64,000 nt of DNA from Auricularia sp. M13. Taxonomy: Eukaryota; Basidiomycota; Agaricomycetes; Auriculariales; Auriculariaceae. The notes under the pieces were generated by a model. The model had not been told where the DNA came from. It saw only the letters and a program-made list of their open reading frames with translations, and searched no databases. Of the stretch, positions 55,823-64,000 are shown one piece after another; positions within the stretch are counted from its first letter, which is position 1, and each line of letters opens with the position of its first letter. The translations under genes and the position numbers were made by a program. The stretch covers positions 2,790,001 through 2,854,000 of the forward strand of contig CM073198.1 of NCBI GenBank assembly GCA_037042915.1. Reading direction: 5' to 3'.

Positions 55823-57863
55823 TTACATATCTTCGTCCACCTCGACATCTCCCAACGTCAAGTCAGCCATCTCTGTGACCCAATCTTGCAGCACTGGGTC
55901 TGCAAACTGGACAGACGCAAGCATCGCACGCACGCCGACGAAGGCTGCCCGGCCCCGCCTCTCAGCATTGAGGTCGCGTTTGACCCGCTCCACTGCCGCG
56001 GGCTCATCGCCGTCAGATGCAGCTGCGTCGTCGCCTTCGATGAGCCCAGGGAAGCCGAAATGCTCGTCGTCGGCGCGCGGGGCTGCCTCGTCAGAGACGA
56101 ATGCCGTGCGGAATAGCACACGCAGCACGAGTAAGGCGACGAGTGAAGTCGATGGTGGTTCCTTCCCCGGTTTCGGGCGCTTGTACGTGAAGGAGGTGGC
56201 CGGCGTCGCTGCCAGAACCGACGCAGCGCTACCGTCCGCTGTTCGCCTCTTCGCGAGGGCAGAAGAAAACTCTTGTTGACCCGGCGGCAGAACGGGCGGC
56301 TTGGGCGGAGGCAAGTGCGTGAGGACGTGTGTCGCAAGACGATCTGGAGGTGGAGACGCCGTGCAGGTCGACCATGGACATCGCGACTCGTTTGCGGGCA
56401 AGAGCATCAGATGAGTCTGTACGTGTCGATAAAGGTCGGAAGGGGAATCGAACGGTTGCGCCGTGCATGTGCCTTGGTCCCACAGACAGTTGCACTGGTC
56501 TGCCCTGGGTTCTGGGGCCGGTTTTCTGCTGATTCCGCGTATGACGAATTTCCCGGACGAGTTGACCAGCGCCTGCGCGTGAGGAAAGACAGTTGCAACA
56601 TTCTTGATGATCTCGGTTGCGCTCAGGAGCGGGTTGCCATGAGCATATGGCATGAGTGGCTCCTGGTACAAACGCCAGAAGTCGACCTGAAGGAGTTCGT
56701 GCTCTGGGGCAGGCCGGAACATCGCACGCATCCTGGCGAAGGTGTGAATATGAAGAAATCCCTTGTGAAAGTTTCCTCGTACCACTCGTAGCAACGCTCA
56801 GGCTCAGGTTTTGCAGCTATGGTCTCGAGAACTTCGCCGGTCAGCTCGAAAAAGGCTTCGGGCTGCGCAGGCTTGGCTTCATCCTTTGCTGCCTCGTTCC
56901 CAGGTGCCGGCGTAGGCTCGATATCAACGGAGACTGTCTCTTGGTCTTGCTCGGCAATGAGCAAGGATGCAAGGACCCTGAGCGTACCCGCAAGCTCAGG
57001 ATGGAGGAGAAATGCCTTCGTCATGGCCTGGTTTGATAGATGGGCATGAAGAAACTCCAGCGATGCACTGAGCAGAAGCCTGTCTTTGAAGAGGGGAAGA
57101 TAACGCAAAGCAGCGGCTAACGCAGGGGACGACGGCGAGAGATTGGCAGAGTTGTGAGGGTTTGAAAGAATCACGGTTAGGGTTTGAAGTGATGAAATGA
57201 TCAGTGAGCGGTTATTGGAGGTGAATGCAATGTCCTCGAGGTGCTTAATTGGGTTGGTAGGCCCAGACGGGACGACGACGAGGTTCGTGCTCATAGCAAA
57301 GAGAAGATCAATGATATGTAGCATGAACTCGGCGTTGGAATCGTGAGTCCGCTGGAGACGTGAGAGCGCGGTGCTGATCAGACCGCGCGTGCGAGGGTGG
57401 CCGCTGAGCTCTTGGGCATTGTCGTTGTTTAGTGACGCGTTACGCATGACGAGCAGGGAGTCGTGAGCGCGCCGCCGTCTGCGCGAGAGATCGGAGTCGA
57501 GAGAGACGAAGAGCCCGTACTCGTCGCTTTCCACCCAGTTGTTGGCGTACCATTCCGGCCATTCGAAGAGCGCGTCCAGCAAGCCCGGAATGGATCTGAA
57601 CGTGAACTTCTCCGTGTGCACGTGCGTAAGTCGGACCAGACGCGTCAGAGCCCAGTCTATCTCGGAGTCGATCCCACAGCGCAGCGCAAGCAGCATGCGG
57701 TTTGAGGGCGACGACTGGGCGTACCAGGCTGCATATTATCCGAGCTGCTGTTAGCTCTGACCCTGCGAGACATTGGAGCCAGCTTACGTTCGCTGTCATC
57801 TTGCAGCCCACCGACGCCTGGAGCTGTCCAAGCGCGAAAGAACTGCTGCTGGGGTGCGGTCAT
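55823..57863 (-). CDS. RSC9: RSC9-like chromatin-remodelling complex subunit with C-terminal zinc-finger-like motifs
   Basis: Rsc9/ARID2-type proteins belong to RSC/PBAF nucleosome remodellers. The start MTAPQQQFFRAWTAPG joins by an intron to an armadillo-like helical region: LLALRCGIDSEIDWALTRLVRLTH, then HIIDLLFAMSTNLVV and LAAALRYLPLFKDRLLLSASLEFLHAHL. An intron of about 48 nt near 56730-56780 joins RCYEW to MRAMFRPAPEHELLQVDFWRLYQ, the RFX-like winged-helix segment. Two C2H2-like motifs follow (CNCLWDQGTC with HVQTH; CPWSTC with HVLTH). The tail is acidic and ends in VEVDEDM. No ARID domain is visible, as in yeast Rsc9. Assignment to RSC9 rests on the domain order and remembered similarity. 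Confidence 0.82.
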
Positions 57864-58032
57864 GTGCCGAGTTTCCGGGCGCGTGCGGTGTGCAAAACGC
57901 GTCCGTTCGATTTTAGATTCCGACAGGCGCGCGTCCCGAGGACCACGAAAGGGGAGATGAGAGGGGCACTCCTTTACCTCTCTTCTCCCTCAGGCCATTC
58001 CTCGTCGTACAGCCCTCACACTCGTTTTGTCA

Positions 58033-58629
58033 ATGCATCTTTTCCGCCTGAGCCATGCGCCTCGAGGAACGGGCGATGGTCCTTGTGCGATGACCGCCGT
58101 TGGCTGCACTGAAGTCGGCACCACCCAGATCAACGTTCCCGCCACCGAAGACAACGCCCCCATAGTCAACTCACCGCCTAGCCAATACATGCGCGGCGCT
58201 GTGGCAGGAGTCGTCGTCATTGGTGTCATTGTCTTGACGCTCGTCGCTGGCTGCGTATTCCTGGCCGCCCGCCGGCGTCCTTCGACTGGCGAACCTAAGG
58301 GACGGCGGAAACGAGAGGGGCTGGGAGATAAGGAGGCTTCTCACGTCGGAGGGCACGAACTCCCTGCGCTCAAGGTTACGAGACCTAATTCGCCGTCCGA
58401 GAGTGGACCAGACGAGTACGATATCGCCGACCTCAAGACGAACCCCTATAAGCTACAAGAACATCGCTACGTGAGTCATCGCTATACACACTCCATGCGC
58501 ACGCACTGATATATGCGCTCGCAGTTGACACCAGACCATCTCTCGGTCATCCTCGAGCGTTCCGGAGAGATGAGCGACTGTGAGACGGCGTCGGCGAGGT
58601 CTGGCACGCCGTCCGAGAGGTACTTCTGA
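58033..58629 (+). CDS. Small single-pass membrane protein
   Basis: The product is about 180 residues long. A single hydrophobic helix (GAVAGVVVIGVIVLTLVAGCVFLAA) is followed by an Arg/Lys-rich stop-transfer segment and a polar tail with YDIADLKTNPYKLQEHRY. After an intron (about 58471-58524) comes LTPDHLSVILERSGEMSDCE, ending in SERYF. Short Ser/Thr-containing ectodomains with one helix are frequent in fungal membrane proteins of unknown function. No signal peptide is evident at this start, so an upstream exon is possible. Confidence 0.65.
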
Positions 58630-58898
58630 GTCGTTTGTATCCTGTGTATATCTCATCGCTGTCCTATCTTTGGCTCTGCTCCTCACATTAGACTTTCAAG
58701 TCGCCGGTGACCGGACTCGGAGATGCTAAGCGAGAGCCGCCGATCGGAAGTGTGCAGAACCGGTCGGAAGATGCTCCCGTGGCCGGAACGGCGACTTTCC
58801 TGCCACCATGATTTGGTGTACAGTTGTGGACAGGGGACGCATTGTGACCTCCCGATATTTAATGGAGCTGCTTAAGCACGTCTCTGCTCCTCACCACG

Positions 58899-59596
58899 AT
58901 GCCCTCCGAGTCTCTCCCCCGCGTCCTCACATTCGTGCTCCATCCCATCCTCGGCGTTTGGGGCGCCTCGGCCGCATCGACGAGTGCTGCAACGACTGGA
59001 TCGTCGCGCACCGAAGACCTCGAGCTTGGGACCGCGCCGCCACAGTTTCGCGAACCTGCGCCGGCGTACGTCGCGGACGACTTTTTCGCCGGAGGACGTG
59101 TCCCAGCGCACTCTACAACGATCGACATGGGCCGCCCCTCGATAGAATCGACTAGCCTGCCGCCGTATACGCCCCCCGGCCATTTGCTCACTGTCGAAGA
59201 GGATGGCACCTACATTTCGCACGAGCCCCCGACCATCGCACGCGAGCTGTTCAAGTTTGGCTTCATGTTTCCCCCATTCTGGATCATCGGGGCATGCATC
59301 ATGTGTACGTTTGGTTGACGGTCGCTGCATCCAAGCTCATGTCTATTCGTAGTTTCCGAGTTGAAAGCCCCGTCCTTCGGCTGGGAAGATAAGACCGACG
59401 ACGAGAAACGCCTTCTTCTGGAATCGACGCGTCGCACCGAAGTACGTTGCCGCCTGCTCCGCATTGTGCTCAGCCTAACGCATCACAGCTCAAGTGGGCG
59501 AAGCGCTGCTTTCTCGCAATCTTTACCCTAGTTCTCATCATCGGTCTTGCCGTAGGCCTCGCCGTTGCGATCATTAGCGTCCACCGTTCTACGTAG
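58899..59596 (+). CDS. Uncharacterised two-pass membrane protein
   Basis: Exon 1 has a Pro-rich cytoplasmic-looking region (STSLPPYTPPGHLLTVEEDG) and then a hydrophobic segment, FKFGFMFPPFWIIGACIM. Exons 2 and 3, joined over introns at about 59306-59350 and 59442-59488, add a charged loop (WEDKTDDEKRLLLESTRRTE) and a C-terminal helix, CFLAIFTLVLIIGLAVGLAVAIISV. The pattern of a conserved GxxFPPFW helix near a terminal helix is one I have seen in basidiomycete hypothetical proteins. I can assign no function. A tatttaatgg element lies about 40 bp upstream of the ATG. Confidence 0.68.
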
Positions 59597-60272
59597 AGCA
59601 TGTAGCCAAAGTACCATCTCTTGACTGCGCCTGCCAGTGTATTTCTTGGACACTCCCCATTGTTCAGAACCTCATCGTCCGCATCAATGTATCCTTTCTG
59701 CTCTCTGCTCAGGCATGAAGAATTGCGCTCCAATTCGCTCCAATGAGCTTGATGCTGTTGAGTTACAGTCGAAAGCTTAAAGCAGTTTTCTCAGCCGAGG
59801 CCCGGGAGCTCGGTGTCAGACGCAAAGTACCGCCACTATTGTAACGCGCCATGATTGTGGACCCATCCCATGCGCTCTCCCGGCCTGCAACCGCCTTCAA
59901 TTGTGACACTCGTTGCCGACTTCTGAGATGTTCTCATGACTACATCTCTTCCTATGTTGTAGCGATTGTGTGCTGCAGGAGACAGCACGTCAACATTCCA
60001 CACATGGAATCCAGCATGTCATGGAGAAATCGACAATAATGTAGATTGGGCGCGCTGGTTGAGCAGGCGTCGAAGCACGGATTATTCTAACATGCGATCG
60101 TGCGATAGTCTATGTGATGCAGGCTGAGAGGGAGAGAAAGCAGCTGGACGAAACGATGACGACCGGATGAGCGGATAGCGATAGCGACAAAACAAGTCTG
60201 GATGAGCAGACTAATGTGGTTCAACCAAATCCCCAGAGGTCCCGTAGAAAAGGGTCGCGAAATGAAATAAAT
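59597..60272. other. Convergent intergenic gap before glycine dehydrogenase
   Basis: About 0.68 kb between two stop codons. It contains no recognisable gene and should hold the two 3' UTRs. An A-rich, GA-rich stretch (gagagggagagaaagcagctgg) occurs near 60125-60150. Confidence 0.45.
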
Positions 60273-63200
60273 CTAGTTGGAAGCGACCTCCTCCACAGAG
60301 GGACATTCGCACTGTTGAACATGGTCAGGAATTGCACTCGACGCAGAGCGCGCACTTACGACTAAGTTGATGTCGCCGTAGGCTGAATGACGATGCCTCT
60401 ATGAGCGCGAGCACAAGTTACGGGAGCAGATGGGCGCACCGTCATCTATCCGTGTTACAGTCGGCCAAAACTTCCGATGCCTGAGGAAAGGCAAGGGATA
60501 GACAGCAACTTCGCGGCTGTATGGGCTTGAATGTGATTTAGCCTACAAACGCATACTTCTTCGCGGTCATACGCACCGATTCCAGTCAGCATCGGACAGT
60601 GTGACGGCCGCGATGGGATGCGGTGCGTTCTTGAGCAGATTGTTGTCCTTGGGCTGCTTCCCAGTGATTATGTCTTCAGCTTCCTCGCGTATCTTGATCA
60701 TGGCGTCGCAGAATCTTAGGTCGAGTCAGTCACTTGCTGGAAAAAGATAGTCAAACACACCGATCAAGCTCTTCGAGCGATTCCGATTCTGTAGGCTCAA
60801 TGAGCATGCACGTGGAAATGGGCCACGAGCATGTGGGTGGGTGGAATCCGTAATCCTGCAGAATTAAGTCGTATCCGTGGTTGGAAGAAAAGATAGATGA
60901 ACGAACCTGAAGACGCTTTGCGAAGTCAGTGACCTTTAAACCGGCGGCTTTATCGAATTCGGCAAGGTCAATGAGCAGTTCGTGGGCGACACGATTTTTG
61001 CCGTTCTTGTAGCGCAACGTATAATGTCCACGAAGACGCTCGGCCATGTAATTCGCGTTCAGAAGCGCCATCTTCGATGCGTCGGAGAGACCACGACCCC
61101 CAAGCATCTTGATGTACGCCCAAGAGATGAGAAGGATGGACGCGCTCCCAAAAGGCGCAGCAGCGACTGCTTCTATGGCATTCTCTCCACCAGTTGCGAT
61201 GAGAGGGTGCGTAGGAAGGAATGGCGCGAGATGCTCTGCAACACAGATAGGTCCAACCCCAGGGCCGCCGCCACCATGAGGGATAGCAAAAGTTTTGTGG
61301 AGGTTCAGATGGCAAACGTCACCGCCGCATGTCGCCGGATTCGTCACACCGACTTGCGCGTTCAGGTTAGCGCCATCGAGGTAAACCTGGCCGCCATTCT
61401 CGTGAATGATCTTGCATGCCTCTGAAACACCATCTTCAAACACTCCAAACGTAGACGGGTAAGTGATCATGAACGCTGCCAGCTTATCACGATGTTGCTC
61501 GGCCTTCGCGCGCAAGTCACCGAGGTCGAGGTTCCCGTCGGCATGGGTCTTGATAGATATGACCTTCATTCCTGCCATTATAGCAGACTACGACGAGTTA
61601 GAGCGGGCGAATGCGCAGAGTATGATTGCTTACAGCAGGGTTTGTACCGTGCGCGCTGACGGGAATCAAGCAGACGTCTCGATGGCCGTCACCCCGGGAT
61701 TCGTGATAAGCCTTTATTACACAAAGGCCAGTATACTCGCCCGCAGCACCAGAGTTGGGCTGCAGCGATGCCGAATGGAAGCCTGTTATCTTGCACAAGT
61801 CCTCAGAAAGTTCCTACGCATGGTCAGATATTGCTCGCCCTGCCTTGAAGTTCTCACCGACCTTGACAATTTGCAGATAACCAGCAGCCTGATCGGTGGG
61901 CACAAACGGATGGATGGAGCTATACTCCTGCCACGTAAGTGGGATCATGCTACTGGTGCTGTTAAGCTTCATGGTGCAGCTGCCGAGGGGGATCATGGCA
62001 TGGACCAGCCCAGGTCCTTCGACTGTAGGTGGTGGATGTAACGAAGCATCTCCGTCTCGGAGTGATGCTTGTTGAAGACCGCGTGAGGAAGGATGTCGGA
62101 TGACCGCTGGACGTTGATAGGAATAGCGCTGGTAGACGGTGGCAGCAAATCAGCTGGTGACGCAGAAGCTCCGGTAAACACGGCGACAAGGTCGGTCAAG
62201 TCCTTGAGGGAGACACTCTCGTCAAGCGTGACACCCAGATGTCCATTGTCGATTTGACGGAGGTTGATGCCTTGCGCGACGGCCCGCTGCTGGATAGCCG
62301 CCGCTTGTTCCGGCGCCGAAATCGTTAACGTGTCGAAGAATGCGGAGTTGACGACTGTGAGCCCTGCACGTTCGACTTGTTGCTTGAGGATCTGAGTGAA
62401 GGCGTGCACCTTGCCTGCGATGGCACGCAAGCCCGTGGGGCCATGGTAAACGGCATACATGGCAGCCATGTTCGCCAACAGAGCCTGCGCCGTACAAATG
62501 TTGCTCGTTGCCTTCTCGCGCCTAATGTGCTGCTCGCGAGCTGGAGAGTGTCAGATAAATGCTGCAGCCATGGGTGGTTGAACGTACTCTGGAGTGCAAG
62601 ACGATATGCCGGCTGACCCATCGTGTCCTTACTTAGTCCGATGAGGCGGCCTGGCATCTTGCGTTTCAGAGCGTCCTTAACGGCAAAGAAGGCGGCATGC
62701 GGTCCTCCGTAGGCAGCAGGAACGCCAAACCGAGCAGAGTTACCCAACACAATATCGCACCCCATTCACCGGGCGGTTTCAGCATCGTCAGAGCAAGAAG
62801 GTCCGTCGCGACGCTGAGCAGAGAGCCGTTCGCGTGTACCCGCTCCGCCAAAGCCGTATAGTCTGCAACATGGCCATTCACGTCGGGATACTGGACCAAC
62901 ACTCCAGAGACTTCGGGGGTAAGCTGGTGCGAGAGGACGTCGGAGACCACGAGTTGAATGCCAAAACCTTTCGCACGCGTCCGAAGAACTGCCAGAGTTT
63001 GCGGAGCAACACCACGATCGACGACGAATGTCCGTTTCTTCGATCCGGAGACCGAGTACGACATGACCATCGCTTCCGCAGCAGCAGTGGCCTCATCCAA
63101 GAGAGACGCATTTGCGATATCCATGGCCGTGAGGACATAACCATCGTCTGGTAATTAACTAAAGACTCGAGACGACCTACAATCACTCAGCATGAGCAAT

Positions 63201-63800
63201 GAACATATCAGCGTAAAACACGCACCCTGCGCTATCTCTGGCTGATAAGGCGTGTAGGGTGTGTACCATGCAGGGTTTTCAAGAATCTAGATAACAGAGT
63301 CGGCCGACGCAGCACACTACCGCCCGCGGGAGAAGACGCACATTGCGAAGGATAACAGGCGGCACTACGGCGTTGTGGTAGCCCATGCCGATGTAGCTCC
63401 TGAACACCTTGTTCTGGCCCGCAAGCTCCTTCGCACGGTCCAGCAGCTCGGACTCGGTCAAGGACGGGATGGTGTCGTTGCTGACGGTGTCGGCGGCGAT
63501 ACGGATGTGCTTCGGGACTGTATCATCGACGAAGGCATCCATGGTGTCATAGCCCAGGTACTTGAGCATCTTAGCAACCTCGTGCGAGTCTGGGCCGATG
63601 TGTCTGTCCGCGAATGTGTCGAGCGGCGCGAACACGGGATGAGCATAATCCGTCGCCGTCGAGAGCGCTCGCAAGCGGGATGGAACGAAGCGGGCCTGGC
63701 CAGGGCGCCGGCCAAGCGAGAGCGAGGATAAGCTCCGCAGTGACGCGGGGAGCGAGCGTCGAGCGCGCGAGACGAGACTGGCCGCCGGTGCACCCTGCAT
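60273..63800 (-). CDS. GCV2: Glycine dehydrogenase (decarboxylating), glycine cleavage P-protein, with two apparent one-base deletions
   Basis: This mitochondrial PLP enzyme decarboxylates glycine in the glycine cleavage complex. The N-terminus ([20 protein letters not shown], Arg/Ser/Ala-rich) is a mitochondrial presequence. Family blocks follow: [111 protein letters not shown] and [20 protein letters not shown], whose Lys binds PLP. The end is [20 protein letters not shown]. The frame breaks twice by one missing base. One break is near 62756, between PPGEWGA and DIVLGN. The other is near 62007, between KDLG and LVHAMIPLG. Neither is explained by an intron. Otherwise about 1000 residues and many short introns are intact. 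Confidence 0.93.
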
Positions 63801-63892
63801 TTGGCCGCTGGGAGGGCAGGCAAAAAAACGGGGGCGGCCTGTCGCGCGGGTAGGCGGTCAAGGGAAGCGAGGGCAAGGAAGGTCGCCGCGCC

Positions 63893-63903
63893 CTCTTATA
63901 TGT
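63893..63903 (-). promoter_or_regulatory. TATA-like element upstream of glycine dehydrogenase
   Basis: On the minus strand the sequence reads catataagagg, about 95 bp upstream of the ATG at 63800. Spacing and sequence suit a TATA box; no other candidate was seen in the 200 bp available. Confidence 0.4.
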
Positions 63904-64000
63904 ACGTGACGGTCGAGCTCGGTGGAATGGATTCGTACTCCACAGAGACATATCCAGCCCTTGTAGCGCGAGTTTACACAGCGTTCCCCGCTAGGTTCCT

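Noticed and set aside
1-64000. Transposons, LTR elements, tRNA and rRNA genes
   Set aside because: I looked for long repeats, integrase or reverse-transcriptase motifs and cloverleaf-like genes and found none I could support.

Overview
The window is nuclear DNA of a filamentous basidiomycete, most likely an Agaricomycete; a polypore-like fungus is my guess rather than something the sequence proves. The evidence is densely packed genes with many roughly 45-75 nt GT-AG introns, a GC-rich coding bias, and above all a divergently transcribed pair of homeodomain genes (HD1 and HD2) of the kind that forms the A (HD) mating-type locus. I saw no transposon, LTR element, CRISPR array, rRNA or tRNA gene.

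Layout. 1-5.8 kb: the 5' three quarters of a myosin-motor chitin synthase (minus; its 3' end lies outside the window). 6.0-9.5 kb: the PP2A activator PTPA and an HPP-family membrane protein, both minus. 10.6-12.7 kb: a cytochrome P450 (plus). 12.9-15.4 kb: a Kre9/Knh1-like GPI-anchored wall protein and a MoCF/CinA-like protein (minus). 15.5-19.2 kb: ORC3 and nucleoside diphosphate kinase (plus). 19.5-23.6 kb: the mating-type core, HD2 (minus) and HD1 (plus), separated by about 90 bp. 24.2-29.8 kb: a glycogenin-like GT8 protein and a NYN plus OST-HTH/LOTUS protein (plus). 29.8-36.0 kb: valyl-tRNA synthetase and the lariat debranching enzyme (minus). 36.2-41.3 kb: a secreted agmatinase-like protein, an unknown protein and a PalI/Rim9 membrane protein (plus). 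41.5-50.2 kb: a TPR protein (minus), a beta-trefoil lectin-like protein (plus), a LisH/WD40 TBL1-like protein and a GH92 mannosidase (both minus). 50.6-59.6 kb: an F-box protein, a GNAT acetyltransferase, an ING/PHD protein, an FBXO21-like protein, an RSC9-like protein and two small membrane proteins. 60.3-63.8 kb: glycine dehydrogenase (glycine cleavage P-protein).

How it fits together. Most genes are housekeeping and are not functionally linked. The exception is HD1/HD2, whose products heterodimerise between compatible mates to switch on the dikaryon programme. A GT8 gene and a glycine dehydrogenase gene have, as I recall, been described near HD loci of other Agaricomycetes, and both are here. 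The usual flanking marker MIP (mitochondrial intermediate peptidase) is not beside the pair.

Sequence quality. Three genes (nucleoside diphosphate kinase, the GT8 gene, glycine dehydrogenase) contain apparent one-base indels that I could not explain as introns. These may be consensus errors or real lesions. Exon boundaries were placed by eye from splice consensus and remembered family patterns, so start codons and the ends of some genes are tentative where stated.
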